The position numbers and the translations under genes are program-made. The notes under the pieces were generated by a model, which worked only from the letters and a program-made list of their open reading frames with translations, did not search any database and was not told where the DNA came from. From contig OX411556.1 in NCBI GenBank assembly GCA_948146395.1, positions 27,203,653 to 27,267,652 of the forward strand: 64,000 bases of DNA. The letters run 5' to 3'. Each line of letters begins with the position of its first letter. The stretch's first letter is position 1. Shown here piece by piece: positions 37,971 through 51,208 of the stretch. Source of the stretch: Fragum whitleyi (taxonomy: Eukaryota; Mollusca; Bivalvia; Cardiida; Cardiidae).

Positions 37971-38325
37971 TACAGTTTAACAACATTATGAAATTGACAA
38001 GATGGATGAGTTTGGAATGTTTTAGGAATAAAATTGATTGAATTGCAATATTGATTACCTTCCTTTAATATAAAATATGCATTCGAATTCTTTAGATAGC
38101 TTACTATTTCTTAAAAACGTATTAGACGCTTACAATTTGAATAGTGTCAGTAAAAAAAGTTTCTATCCAAAATTATTTTTAATTACTTTGTTGATTTTAT
38201 ATTTATGTTTTAGCTTTTTTGATGGTTTGAGTGAGTGTTTAGAATGAAAGAATGGAGCGCTGAATGAGCGATTTAGATTGGTTTTGATTGAGGTGAATGT
38301 CAATTTCACGATGTAACTAACTGTA
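37971..38325 (+). mobile_element. GGGAGGTAAT-hairpin MITE, copy 18, internally deleted
   Basis: Starts TACAGTTTAACAACATTATG and ends CACGATGTAACTAACTGTA. About 80 bases including one hairpin arm are missing between 38040 and 38045. It starts 19 bases after the SINE. Confidence 0.85.
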
Positions 38326-38344
38326 GAAACTACATCCGGAAGGG

Positions 38345-38607
38345 TACAGTTAAGAAAAAAGTACATTCAAAATGAATCTAGCAAGAAATAAACCGAGAAT
38401 TATCTGTCTTGATTGAAATTGTAGAGGTCTGATAGTTTTTTTTAAGAAATAGGAAGCTATTTAAAGAACTAAGGATGAACAAAATCAGCGATATTGGATT
38501 ACCTCCCTATAATTTCATTTAAACTAGCTCCTTTCGCTCAATCAATATCTTTCCGAAATCATTCTAAATTCATCCACTTTGTACTTTCGACGATGTAATT
38601 AACTGTA
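38345..38607 (-). mobile_element. GGGAGGTAAT-hairpin MITE, copy 19, internally deleted
   Basis: Starts TACAGTTAAG and ends TTCGACGATGTAATTAACTGTA, only 263 bases long. One hairpin arm (GGATTACCTCCC near 38495) is kept. Confidence 0.75.
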
Positions 38608-38768
38608 CTTGTTCCCGGGTACTAGAAACCGTGTTTGTTCTGAACACAAAATTTCCCGGATTTATGATTTCGCATCAAAGCCAAGATGTGATTGTAAGCA
38701 AAAATAAAAACACTGCGAATGTACATGTACAGGGTTTACGGTAAAGACCCATGAAGTGGGCATTGTGA

Positions 38769-39205
38769 TACAGTTGAAAACACCATGAAACTACATTCAT
38801 TCCGATCAAAACCATTCTAAATCGATCACTCAGCGCTCCATTCATTCATTCCAAACATTCACTAAAATAGTTCAAAACGTTCCAAAAACACTAAAATTAC
38901 CAGGCTAAACAACTGCATTCAAAATAAAAATCGGTAGATAAAATCCACGATTTCATTGACATAAATGATTTTTTAAAACGTATGATGGGTTTGCGAAAAC
39001 ATAGAATGCTATTCATTAAACATTATCAGCATGTTTTATAAAAACGAAGGTAATAAATTTCGCTAATTTTGTTCATCTTGAATAAAATTTGCGATATTGG
39101 AATACCCCCTTAATTTTCACTCAAAACTCACACACTCTTTCAATTTCATCCGATAATTATTCCAAAATTATTCATATTGTCAATTTCACGATGTTCTTAA
39201 CTGTA
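38769..39205 (-). mobile_element. GGGAGGTAAT-hairpin MITE, copy 20
   Basis: Starts TACAGTTGAAAACACCATGA and ends CAATTTCACGATGTTCTTAA then CTGTA. Central GAAGGTAATAAATTTCGC ... GCGATATTGGAATACCCCC. Confidence 0.85.
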
Positions 39206-39544
39206 TATACATGTAAATAAAACTTCGTTGACATGAAGTAAAAACATAGTCAAAACATATGTTACAACAAGTTTGATATACATCAAGAAGAAATGATAAA
39301 ACTCGATCATACGATTAAGAAACTCTACATGTGTATGAGAAGATACTCTAATACGCGAAATGGAATAAAAAGATGTGTCAATCAATGGAAGTTATTGCCG
39401 AAAATTCAATTTTGGTAAGTAAATCCTTGTTGTTACAAGACCAAATATAACTCGTCAAGCTAAAAAGAACAGTTTAGGAACTAGATAAACAACAGATTTT
39501 TAAAGTAAAGAGATTTGGTCTACCTGAGGGCGCATTTCAAAAAA

Positions 39545-40110
<566 letters not shown>

Positions 40111-40316
40111 AGAAAATCAGTAGTATGCAGTCAGTGTCGATTCTGGCCAGGCCTCGGAGATGCGAATAAATGTAAGTAAAATGGCCGTGCGTTGAGATGT
40201 CAAATTATCTTTTTAGAAATCAAAACACACATCAAGCGCTACAGTATTATTGTACATAGGCGATTCTAGGACATTTAAATTTAAAAACGCACTCAGAAGG
40301 CGACCACCAAATAATA

Positions 40317-40480
40317 TAAGGATAAAGGCGATATATGGACTGTGACAAAAGATAAATGCACTCCGTCCGCTCCCCTTTTCTGTGATTTGAGCGTTGTTGA
40401 TTGATCAAAACTTCGTAGCTACAGCTTGAATAAGCTGTAGTTTCGATGTAATGATCATTCGTTAACGATATTTTTCGAGA
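40317..40480. repeat. Dispersed repeat with CTACAGCTT hairpin
   Basis: CGTAGCTACAGCTTGAATAA then GCTGTAGTTTCGATG forms a stem. The upstream sequence matches 17085-17240. The core stem also appears near 3620-3655. Confidence 0.6.
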
Positions 40481-41488
40481 GATTATTATTTCTTTTTCGC
40501 ACTTGCAGTAAATTGAGTAATGGGAGTTACACCCTTGTTGTTTGCGCATCTTCTCTGCTCATATTGCGTTTCTGAAAACCAAACTTCTTGGTACTGCCTT
40601 GTTGGATCATATTTGTCACAAATCATATATGTAACACATTTGTTAGTACATAACATGATTCGTAAAAGATAAAGTGTGTCACAAATGTGTTTGTCCGAAA
40701 TAGAGGTTAACACGCAAAGCATATATATAAATGGCTTAGTTGTATATTTGTATTCAAACAAAAAAAGATTATTTCAATACTTGAAGTTATCTGCCCTTGT
40801 CTCAGCCCAATTTACATATTTTCTGTATATATTTTTTTAAAGTAACCAAAGCAACCACATCGCAATAAAATACACAAAATAATTTCAATGCATTGCGTTA
40901 ATAATACGGGATTTGATCAGTGCTTAAACAGTTATAAGCAAATGCATCAAGTTTTGTATGTTCTGCTAACACGCAGAAATGCAATCTGAATAATCCTGTT
41001 CACATAGAGACTTACAAACTCTAGAAATATTATATGAATTTTTATGCAAATAAAACGATTTGTGTGCAGGAATTGTGTCTAAGAGATGCGTAGCTAAGGG
41101 AGAAGGGAGGTACTGACCAATCATATACTAGCTGCAATGCATCTTCCTGTCTAGTTTGCGATATACGCTCGGGACAAAACAATCTATTGTTTTGATGCTT
41201 TTGCCGGATTTGATTTAAAACGATTTTATTACTTTGAGAGAGATTGCAAGTTACTTTTGGTGAATATCGCAATTCAGTAACACAAATATTTAAAATAAGG
41301 GTTTTATCAAATACTCATCAATTGCCCGAAGGTTGTGGTCCATATATGTATGTTTATATATATAAGGAGAGAGCAGCGACGAAACCGGACACTGTTTTCA
41401 TGAATATCCTTTAACGAGTTAAGGAATAATGGAGCGGGAGTCAAAGAGGGACGTTGACGTCACCACCGATATCGACGATTCTGACATA

Positions 41489-44042
41489 ACAATAATAATA
41501 ATAATAATGATAATAATATCTTTATTTAACGAAGGTTACTTATTAAGACATCATTACAAAACAACATCATAATGATTAACTTAATAAGGCCTTCAAACAA
41601 CATTCATGCAAATAATCAACATTCACAGTCACACACTTTAAACTAATAAAATATTTTCACATATTCATTTAATATCACAAAAATATAGCACTAATAATAC
41701 TAATATCAATTATCTATTATCTGACAGATACTCGTGACATGACAGGATTCAATAAACGAAATTATTTGCCGTAAGCCATTAAATATTGTTTTATTTTTTC
41801 TTTAAATTCTGTGAGTTTAGATTCTTTTCTTATTTCCATGGGAATCGAGTTCCATAAATTAACGCTAAAATAACAAAGGCTGCTTTTATACATATTCGTT
41901 CGAGGCTTTTTGTGAGAATTAGGTCGTTTTTCGTTTCAGAACGTAATTGATAATTTTCATTGATTGATACACGGATTATATCGGACATGTAAATTGGTGT
42001 ATAATTTCCTATGGTTTTATATATAAGGATTGAAGCATGGTATTTACATCTATTTTGAAAAGACAACCAACCTAATTCTTTGAATAACTTCTCGGTAGGA
42101 AATCTTATAGACTTACCAAGAATTAGTTTGGCAATACGTTTTTGTAAAACAAATACTTTGTCAACACAGCTCTGCTCAGATTTACCCCAAATTATACAGC
42201 AATAGTCCATAATTGGTAGTATGTAAGACTTATAAAAAAGTAATTTCATCTCATCTGTGAGATAAAAGGAAATATGTTTTAAGAGAGCTGTTTTCTTATT
42301 CAGTGCTTTACAGACAAAATCAACATGACACTTCCAATTTAAATGGTTATCAATGTGAACACCTAGTACTTTCTGTACTTTCACATTTTCCAAAGCATTG
42401 TCATTTAAATCCAAACTTAGTTTTTCAACACCAGTAAGCCTGTGTCTCGAACCAATTAACATGCACGTTGTTTTAGATGGATGTAGAGACATATTATTGA
42501 GAGTACACCAATTTTGAATGCGAATAAGATTTTTTGGACAGTACTTTCTATTGAGACTACATCATATCCTGACTTATACATGGTAGAATCATCGGCGTAC
42601 AAATCAATATCAACTTCAGAACAAGAAAATGATATTTCATTTATATAAATGAGAAATAATAGAGGACCTAAAATTGATCCCTGAGGAACTCCAGATTTAA
42701 TTTCAAGTGAGTTAGACTTTAAATTGCCGAGCTTTACGAGCTGCCTTCTCTGTGAAAAATAGGATTTCATAAGTTCATGCGCGTTTTGTGAAAAATGATA
42801 CAGCTTAAGTTTGTGTAATAGTATTTCGTGGTCAACAAGATCGAAGGCTTTACGTAAATCTAAGAAAAGAGCTCCGATTAGTTTTCCTTCATCAATATCT
42901 GTTAGCCAAGCGTCTATCATTTTAGCCAGAGATGTAGTGCACGAATGATTTGCTCTGAAGCCTGACTGTGAATTGTTGATGATATTTGTATTTTCAAAGA
43001 ATTTTTGAAAGTGATTGGCAATGTGTCGTTCAAATAATTATGACATTGTAGACAGAATCGATATGGGCCTGTAATTGTTGGGGTCATCTTTATCTCCGCT
43101 TTTAAATATCGGTATGACTCGGGCCACTTTCATTGCATCTGGATAAAGACCCGAAGCAATGCTATTGTTAATAATTGATGTTATTAATGGGGTTATAATT
43201 TTTCCGCACTTTTTAAGAATTTTCGGACCTAGACCATCTAAGCCTGTAGCTTTATTCGAATCAAGTTTGCTTATATATGTGTAAAAGTCAAGCGTCGTAA
43301 TGAATGGAATATTGAACTCATTTTGATTTATTTTCTTATCAAGTATCTTTTCTAGGGATTTAAAATTTGTTTCACAAAAATATGTCTTAGTCAAGATATC
43401 CGATATACCAACGAAATGTCTGTTTAATTCGTTTAATATGTTAAGATTACCACGAATAACCGATTCGGATTTTATAATTATTTTTGGCAACGTTAATTCG
43501 TCCGACTGATTTATTTTTGCAATAGACTTAAGATTCTTCCATAAAATTTTAGAATCTTTGTTGTTTTGCACAGCTTCATTAAAATATTTTTTCTTGCGTT
43601 GTTTAATCATACTTGTTACTTTGTTCCGAAGGATTTTAAAATAGTCATGATTCCCTTCTTTATGAGCTTTATCTCTAGCCAGCATCATTTCCCTTATGTC
43701 TCTATTAAACCAACAAGGTTGGTGTGATCTTTTAACCCGTTTCTGTTTCAGTGGAGCGTGAATGGAAAGAACTGAGTGAAAAATTCTATAGAACTCTGTA
43801 AGAGCTCTATTAGGGTCCGTACATATTTCTACCGATTCTAAGCCAGAAAGCATTAAGTCATTTTGAAACTTTTCAAAGTTTTTAAAACATCTATATTCAA
43901 TAGTTTCATGGTTTATCTTATTATAATGCACACTGGTTGAAAGACGGGTAAAACAGACGGGGAAATGATCGCTTAATGATAATGATGAAACATTAAACAC
44001 ACAAATATTTTGAAGTGAATTATTGTAAATTAGTAATGTTGA
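41489..44042 (-). mobile_element. 5'-truncated LINE (non-LTR retrotransposon), frame-broken
   Basis: Read on the minus strand, starting at the high coordinate: SDHFPVCF, the end of an AP-type endonuclease domain (residues near 43990); a Lys-rich linker; NKATGLDGLGPKI and NNYRPISILSTMS (RT start); then after a frame break near 43030 FLDLRKAFDLVDHEILL, GVPQGSILGPLLFLIYINE and LYADDST (RT palm); after a second break near 42490 a thumb region VLGVHIDNHLNWKCHV to 41830. The low end has a (ATT)n-type tail at 41487-41520. The order and motifs fit the Jockey/CR1-like group of LINEs. Most of the endonuclease is missing and at least two frameshifts are present, so it is dead. Confidence 0.85.
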
Positions 44043-44781
44043 ATAAAACCCTGCTCAAAATGTGTTTCAGATGTGAATATGCATTCTTTTGTACTGTTAT
44101 TGAATCAAAATTGACCTGTGATATAATATGATTTCATGTCAAATCATAAACCGGCATCGATCATATTCGTCACAAAATATGTTACATTTATGCTTGATTT
44201 CCGAGTAATGTATTGTTACATATGCTACATATGTGATCATATATGTAACAAGAGTTACATATATGATTGGTTACAAATATGAATAAATACTGCCTGATAG
44301 TATAAAGTCCACTAGGAATAACATTCTCTGACCTGCATATACTGAGCTTAAAAATCGGGAAACAAATAAAATGATGTAACCTACCTTTTTGTTGACATGT
44401 TTTGGATGATGTTGCTACAATTTAACCGCCATTTAATGTATGCCTAAATATTCGATATACATAATATCTCTTTCCTCCTACCGACATACCATCCCTGATA
44501 TTTTGTTTTCAAACACAGAGCTACCGATAAATTGGGGCATTTTTGTTTTAAACTTTAGAGTTGCATGTTTCTAACTAAAACCCCATGTTTTGGTACTCAT
44601 TTGAAACGTCTCGACGAGACGATTCAAATGAGTACCCACAACACGGCGTTTCATTGTTAAGTTTAGAGTTAAGATTGACCTTACCTCTTATCTGACCTCC
44701 AGAATATGTATCTTACAAGGCAGTTACTCCTTTTAAATGATAAATATGCCTTTTGTTTAATTATTTGTTAATTAATTTCAG
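44043..44781. other. Upstream region of the sulfotransferase gene
   Basis: Contains runs of 'ttacatatatga / tatatgtaac' near 44215-44275 and a 45-bp hairpin at 44592. A splice acceptor TTAATTTCAG ends at 44781, implying at least one upstream 5' UTR exon, which I cannot locate. Confidence 0.5.
44592..44636. repeat. 45-bp hairpin upstream of the sulfotransferase
   Basis: GGTACTCATTTGAA ... CGTCTCGACGAGACG ... TTCAAATGAGTACC is almost fully self-complementary. It lies about 190 bases before the splice acceptor. Confidence 0.85.
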
Positions 44782-44801
44782 AGAAATAACAGAATGCACA
44801 G

Positions 44802-45812
44802 ATGACTTTAGAAACGATGGACAATTCGAAGAAATTATTTTTAGCCCAATTGGTTTTCCTGGTCGTACTTTACATAGTAATCGGTGAAAAGTATGGCAGA
44901 TTCAGCGTTCGTGATTGGACTCAACCAGTTAAGAGTGTTTTTTCGTCAAAAGAAAATAACGATCAGGTCTTATTGAACTTAGTACAAGCAATTAACAAGT
45001 CGAACGAAAATCTCGTGGATGGTGATGATAATGAACAGTTTAAAAGCCGACTACCTTCCTGTTTGATTATTGGTTCGAAGAAAAGTGGAACTGGCGCACT
45101 TCGTACTTTTTTAAATATTCATCCTGAAATAAAAGTGGCGCACGGAGAACCTCATTTCTTTGACAAAGATTCAAACTACGAAAAGGGCTTTGTATTTTAC
45201 CGTTCAAAAATGCCAAAATCCTACCCTCATCAGATTACATTAGAAAAATCGCCAAGCTACTTAATATCAGAACAAGCAATGAAGAGAATATTTGATTTCA
45301 ATTCGAGTATAAAGCTTATTGTAATTTTACGACATCCAGTAAAGCGAATGATTTCCGATTTTTGGCACGATAGGCGAAGGCATAGAAATGATGAATTTGA
45401 ATTAGAAGAACTTTGTTTCGATAATAAAACAGGGGAAGTAAATGAGACATACGCTCCAGTCAATATTAGTTTATATCACATTCACATAAAGAGATATCTT
45501 GAATATTTTCCGAGACATCAACTACACGTGGTGGATGGGGATAACTTTATTGTTAATCCAAGTGAGGAGATTTCAAAGATTGAAACATTCCTTGGACTTG
45601 AACATTTTGTGACAAAAGACAAGGTTTATTTTGATAAAGAAAAGAAGTACTTTTGCTATATTAAAGATAGTGCAAAACATTGCCTAAGTCCTTCCAAAGG
45701 CCACACTCATCCTCCATTGGCGAAGGAATATTTCAAGAGGCTCAGAGATTTCTTTGATCCGTTCAATAGAAAATTATATAAATTAATAGGAAAAGAGTTC
45801 AAGTGGAACTAA
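44802..45812 (+). CDS. Heparan sulfate 3-O-sulfotransferase-like enzyme
   Basis: A 336-residue type II Golgi protein that should transfer sulfate from PAPS to glycosaminoglycan chains. Residues 11-28 (KLFLAQLVFLVVLYIVIG) are the membrane anchor, followed by a short stem. GSKKSGTGALRTFL (91-104) is the 5'-phosphosulfate loop. E116 in GEPHFFD is at the position of the catalytic base in HS3ST enzymes. ILRHPVKRMISDF (175-187) is the 3'-phosphate motif with R177 and S185. C285 and C294 can form the conserved disulfide, and KGHTHPPL (299-306) resembles the family's PAPS/substrate loop. The whole coding region is in one exon that starts with a splice acceptor at 44782. A second ATG at 44817 (GAAACGATGG) is an alternative start. 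Substrate preference cannot be read from sequence; other sulfotransferase clades are less likely. Confidence 0.93.
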   Translation: MTLETMDNSKKLFLAQLVFLVVLYIVIGEKYGRFSVRDWTQPVKSVFSSKENNDQVLLNLVQAINKSNENLVDGDDNEQFKSRLPSCLIIGSKKSGTGALRTFLNIHPEIKVAHGEPHFFDKDSNYEKGFVFYRSKMPKSYPHQITLEKSPSYLISEQAMKRIFDFNSSIKLIVILRHPVKRMISDFWHDRRRHRNDEFELEELCFDNKTGEVNETYAPVNISLYHIHIKRYLEYFPRHQLHVVDGDNFIVNPSEEISKIETFLGLEHFVTKDKVYFDKEKKYFCYIKDSAKHCLSPSKGHTHPPLAKEYFKRLRDFFDPFNRKLYKLIGKEFKWN

Positions 45813-45924
45813 AAGGGCTAGACTGGTACAACAGTCGATTATCATAAAAGCCGACAGGTAGCCACCAAGATACAATGAAAAAGGAATTGGCTTTTCAGTA
45901 TTTGATGACGTAAGCGCACCTCAG

Positions 45925-46352
45925 TACAGTTAAAGACATCATGAAATTGACACTCATTCCGATCAAAACCATTCTTAATCTTCACTCAGCGCTCCATTCA
46001 TTCATTCGAAACACTCACTCAAATCGATCATAAACGCTCCGAAATCACTAGAAAACATTTAAAAATCGTTAAAGACTTTCAATTATAAATTCAAATAGAT
46101 AAGTTTTCTGTATGATTTTATAAGCTTGTGTGAACTTTCCAGTGTCCGATTCGCACACGAAGACGTACAAACAGAAAAGTCATTAAAGGGAGGTAATCCA
46201 TATCAAAAATTTTGTTCATACTGAACAAAATTTGCGATATAGGATTGCCTCACATGAATTGCACTCAAAACTCGCTCCACACACTCATTCAATTTCAGTC
46301 CTAAATCATTCCAGAATCATTCACCATGTCAATTTCACGATGTCGTTAACTA
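45925..46352 (-). mobile_element. GGGAGGTAAT-hairpin MITE, copy 21
   Basis: Starts TACAGTTAAAGACATCATGA and ends CAATTTCACGATGTCGTTAA then CTATA. Central AAAGGGAGGTAATCCATATC ... GATATAGGATTGCCTC. It lies 113 bases after the sulfotransferase stop, possibly within its 3' UTR. Confidence 0.88.
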
Positions 46353-47666
46353 TACATCTGATTAAAGAATTGTTTGTGAACAGAATGCCAGGAGGGGGCA
46401 CCATTTTGTCTTTTCTGAAAGTTCGTTTTTAAGGTGAATTCTGCAAAGAAAAAAATCTTTGAAAGATAGTTCATATTTCTCTTAAGTTCTTTCGTTTCCA
46501 AGTGTAAGTTAAAAATTTAATAAAATTGGTTTCCTGCATTTTTTGTGCATTCTATTTAGGTGAAAAAAAAAAAAATAGTTTCACTTCCCAATGAAATTAA
46601 TTTTGAGTACGCACCTAAAATGTAAGCTTCCGCACAAAGTAGTCCCGAAAGAGTTGTCCCATTTGGAGAAATAATTACAATTTTGCTTCATAATATTAAA
46701 TTGTGATATATGAAAAAAACATTTGTTGATTTCATAGAGATATGAAACTTAAATAATTTATAATTTAATTTTAACTCCTCTTGAATATAAACGGAAAAAA
46801 TGAAATTGCTTGAAATTAAGCGAGAAGAACAAAAGTATAAGAATTATATTTTTCATTTTGGAAACGGCACTGAAATACTGCCGGTATGTCTGTCTTGTAG
46901 AAATGTACCAATTAAAACAAATTTTATGACTGTTTCTTTTATACAAATATGCTATTCACACACACACACACAATTTTTTTTAATGATAATAATAATAGTG
47001 TTAAGATAATAGCGACAACAGTAGCAACTGCAATAACAACACTTGTAATAGTGGTTTTATCGCTACAACTATATCGTCATCACCATTCTTAGTAATAAAG
47101 GCATTAGCCAATATTTTATCAATCGATGATCCGATTTCGTTGAAAACTTATAGCACGTACATACAATAAATAAATCTACTATTATCAAATTGTGTATAGA
47201 AAATTTAAGCTTACTTGAAAACATGAACATAACACAAATTCAGTAAACGTGCACATACAAACAAAGAGGTCACGGGACAAGATGTTGTCTTGTTTTCGTA
47301 TTTGGTCTTTGGGCGACCAACATTCCATACCCACAGCTTAAATAAAGCTGTTGATATGATACCTTGATCGTCCACCATCGACTCCAGAACACGAATGCAG
47401 ATGGGGGTCACTAAACAAATAGATTTGTGAAGTGTAATTACACGCGGTACAATTAAATTACAATAAAATAGATATTGTTTTCACTTACAGTTTGACTACA
47501 CTAAAATTCTATTAGATATAGAAGATAGTGTAGTATTTTTAAATATATGTAAATTAATTCCATATTGTTAAAAAAAATGGACGCTTTTCGTCCGTTTGAT
47601 TATCAAATACCTTAGATACATATCAATTAATAAGCATACTTTAAACTTGCAGAGTAGAAAATGTGT
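46353..47666. other. Intergenic, no gene
   Basis: AT-rich spacer with a (CA)n tract near 46957-46971 and a 'gggcgacc ... cacagcttaaataaagctgt' hairpin at about 47312-47385 related to 4321. No coding similarity. Confidence 0.55.
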
Positions 47667-48074
47667 TACAGTTAGTGCAATCGTGAAATTGACGCTGGCC
47701 TCGATTAAAACCGTTCTTGAAGAAGCTATCAATTCAATCATTATGACGACTCTTTCAATGCATTCAAACACACCCCGAAATGAAATAGAAACACGATCAA
47801 TATTTTATTCAAATTCACCAAAGCATTTGATTTTATTGGCTGGTATTGGATATTAAAGCGTCTTGTTAGTCCATTATGACACAATAATAGAAAACTAAAT
47901 GGATTGTATTAAGGGGGGGAAAGAAAGCATCGTCAACTTCGCTCAATCATGGGCGAAGTTTGCAATATTGTTTTACCTCCCTTTATATATACATTTAACT
48001 TACTCCTCACGCTCATTTATTTCATTCACAAGTCAGTCTGAAATGAATTTTACGTCTTTATAATCTTTAACTTA
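47667..48074 (-). mobile_element. GGGAGGTAAT-hairpin MITE, copy 22
   Basis: Starts TACAGTTAGTGCAATCGTGA. Central AAGGGGGGGAAAG ... TTTTACCTCCCTTTA with second-type arms (CTTCGCTCAATCATGGGCGA). The right end is eroded ('ttttacgtctttataatctt') and next to the LINE. Confidence 0.75.
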
Positions 48075-48079
48075 TCTAA

Positions 48080-49962
48080 AATGTGCGATTGTAATGTTCT
48101 TCCATCATTATTTTTAGATCAACGGTTATCTCTTCTTCTATATAGAATTTCATTTCTAAGTTCAAACGCTTTATGGACAAATGTCCCGAGTCTCTTTATA
48201 AGGTCGTCATTAGGTCTAAAAATTTATACATATAAGTTGATTTCCAATTAAATTTGGGGATATATGTCTTTCTTAATTCTATAAAATTGTCAAATTGGAT
48301 AACAGAATGATATTCATCTTCAAGCACATTGCATGCAAAACATTTACGTTCACTCAAAGGTGTGGTGTGCTGGTTGGTTTGCTCCATCGTCCAGTCTCAA
48401 TGCATAATCTATGCGAGGGGACTCGAAGCTGAGTCAAACTTATTCTGATTTTGGCTATTTCTAATGTATCTAAATAAGACTGAAATTTAAGTTCTGCGAT
48501 GTGCTTGTAGAAGGTAGCTCTTGATGATTCACTCAATCTATTTGACCAGTTTTGCTGAAATTGATCGAATATTCTTTGTTTCGCTAATGTAAGAAATATT
48601 TTAAAGTCACCAACTGTTTGATAATGCCACACATCTGAAAACCCTAAGTTATTAAATAAATCTGTACAAAGGGAACACCAATTTTTACTAGTCGGTTTAT
48701 CAAGTAAATCTTGAATCAATGCATTATACGTTATTTTAATAAGCTTCTTATCCTCTGATGCGATTATTTTGTCCAAAATTTCAAAATAGCATAGCATCTA
48801 TAATTTTGAAGTGGTGTCCTACCCAATTCTCCGTAAATAAAATAGTTTTGGCAGCTTTTCTTCACACATATAATCTTTTTAAAGTATTGAATATATACCT
48901 TTTCTAGTGCCGGTCCCTTATGAAACCCCCAAACGTCACTTCCATAATTTAGAATTGATAAAACTAATTTATCAAAAAGACCGAACTTATGTTTAATTGA
49001 TATACTTGTAAATTTGTGTAAATATTTGTTGAGTTTAAAGATCGCTTTTAAAGACTGGCCAGCTAATGTATTTTGTGCATTTGTAAAAGAGCCCTCCGAA
49101 GAAAATACTATACCTAAGTACACAAATCTATCGACAATTTCAATTTCTTTCCCATCATAGTTGAAAGACATGCTTACAGGTAACCTTCCACCTTTCCTAA
49201 AAATTACTACTTTTGTTTTCGAAGAATTTTCAGATAACTTCCATCTCTGGCAATAATTATGTAACATATTTAGATTATCCTGTAATTCTGCTGCGGTATT
49301 TGCAAAAATAACAATATCATCAGCATACAAAATCAAAAAAACTTTGAATAAATTTAAATCTATCCCCTCGTGACCACTTTTAACAAAAATGTCCTCTAGA
49401 TCATTGATGAACATGGAAAATAAAAAGGGGGATAAGCATTCGCCCTGTCTGACACCAAGAGAGCACTCGAAACAGTCGCTAAGTTTATTTAAATATTTGA
49501 CTCTAGATTTTATATTACTATACATGGATTTGATTATATTAAAAATATTACCCCGTATACCCAGTTTTATCAATTTTGCCCATAAATTTTCTCTTGTAAC
49601 ATAATCAAACGCTTTGCTAAAATCTATGACGGCACAGTATAATTGCTTTCCATTATTAATCATGTGATTTATTATACCATGTAAAACAAATATTTTGTCT
49701 GTGGTACCAATATTACTCCTAAAACCGGCCTGTGCCTCTACGTAAACACTATACAATTCAGCCAAATCAGATAACCTGTTATTGAGGATTCGAGTAAAAA
49801 GTTTTCCCAAGGTACTGAGTAGAGTTATATCACGGTAATTGTTTACGTCATTAATACTTCCTTTTTTATGTAGAGGGATGATAAATCCCCCCGACCATGT
49901 TTCCGGGAAATAACCAATTTCAAAAATCTTATTGAAAAGGGCCAATAATGAAGACACCAGCC
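48080..49962 (-). mobile_element. 5'-truncated LINE with a long intact RT stretch
   Basis: From 49957 down to 48764 one uninterrupted 397-residue frame covers most of a reverse transcriptase: GYFPETWSGGFIIPLHKKG, NNYRDITLLSTLGKLFTRIL, VIDFSKAFDYVTRENLW, GVRQGECLSPFLFSMFINDL, ILYADDIVIFANTA and FVYLGIVFS. The catalytic YADD is intact. A frameshift near 48780 leads to a 147-residue frame (48354-48797) and a further shift to ERKCFACNVLEDEYHSVI, a C-terminal zinc-type motif. No endonuclease remains. It represents a LINE lineage different from 41489-44042 (GVRQGE versus GVPQGS). Clade not assigned. Confidence 0.85.
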
Positions 49963-49964
49963 CT

Positions 49965-50195
49965 ACTTAGACATCAACCGAGTTAGATATTTTTAAAACA
50001 ATACTCAATGTACGTATTATATTTATCTTATAACCTTTAGTGGATGTTTTTAACTGAAATGCAAGTTTCTGAAAATAACCGCATCATATCATTGTTCTAA
50101 AAATAACTACATGTGTATGTGATATCATAAAAAATATCATACGGGGTGTTATCACAGTGATATTTGTGTAGTTATAAGATGAAAACGCTGAGATA
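49965..50195. repeat. Partial, inverted copy of the 61010-61330 repeat
   Basis: 'cgagttagatatttttaaaa', 'tgtacgtattatat', 'aaataaccgcatc', 'tgtgatatcataaaaaatat' and 'catacggggtgttatcaca' match 61010-61330 in inverse order. The LINE's truncated 5' end lies against the point where the other half of the fold-back should begin, so the LINE probably inserted into this repeat. Confidence 0.65.
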
Positions 50196-50199
50196 CCAC

Positions 50200-51089
50200 T
50201 TTGAACAACCGGAGATAGGTTTTCTGTGTTTTGTGTGGGGTAAGCAGGTAGGTTGGTAATGCGTTTGTTAAGGTGGCAATGGACAGCGGCCTCCCGACTC
50301 TATAAACCGGAAGTGGGTCTTCGTTTATTTTACGGCTCTTTTTGCGCCTTGTTTAAAAAGGCCGGTTTTCGTAAGATTCAACTTATGGAAATAACGTGGA
50401 ATAATGATGGTAAAACTTCATAATTAAGCTTCTTTTCAACATTTGATATTAATTGAATGACTAGTTCATTAAATTTAACAATAAAAATGCGTTAAAACCG
50501 TCTTTCGATTAGCGGGGAACACTGAAAAATAACGAAAACTTTCTTATTTGCACGGAAAGGTATGCTGAATTTTTTACCAAAAAAAGGAAAAATATGGATT
50601 GTAAATATATCGGAAAATAAGAAAAATTCATTGGGTAATTTCTTCAAAAAAAGGGTTTTGTGGCATTTTTACCTAGTAAAATTTAAAAAATTAGTGCATT
50701 TTTAACTTTTGAAAGCAAATAGTTCAAATGCAATTGATCGAAGAGAAATTTTCTTGTGTTTTATAGCTAAAACTTAGTACAGGGTTTATTCTATACCTAA
50801 AACGAATATAGCCGTTTTACTGAAAAATAGCCAATACCACTCAAGGGCAGATAACTCTAGCATGAAAACGAGCGTGGAAAGGTACCTTCAAATTTTGATA
50901 TAATGACTACACAATGTTAATCTACAACATATGTGACCAAGAAAAAAATTCATTGGGCGGAAAAAAATGACGCCATGTGTCCATTCCTACCTTAAGGCCT
51001 AAATGCAAACGACAAGGAAACTCAGAGGCCGTTATTAGAAAGAGTTTAACAATTAAATAAACTTTTGAAAAATTTTAAAACACCTTAAT
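50200..51089. other. Intergenic, no feature recognised
   Basis: AT-rich sequence with A-runs. I find no open frame of note, inverted repeat or known repeat here. Confidence 0.6.
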
Positions 51090-51208
51090 TATCAAGAACA
51101 TATGAGAAGTGTTGCCTGAGTGACCATTCTCAAATCTGAAAGCTGCGCGAGTGATTTGAATGTTTTTGATCGAGGTATGTGTCAATTTCACCATGTTACT
51201 AGCTGTAT
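51090..51208 (+). mobile_element. GGGAGGTAAT-hairpin MITE, right-end fragment
   Basis: 'gcgcgagtgatttgaatg' then GTGTCAATTTCACCATGTTA and CTAGCTGTA. The left half is missing. Confidence 0.65.
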
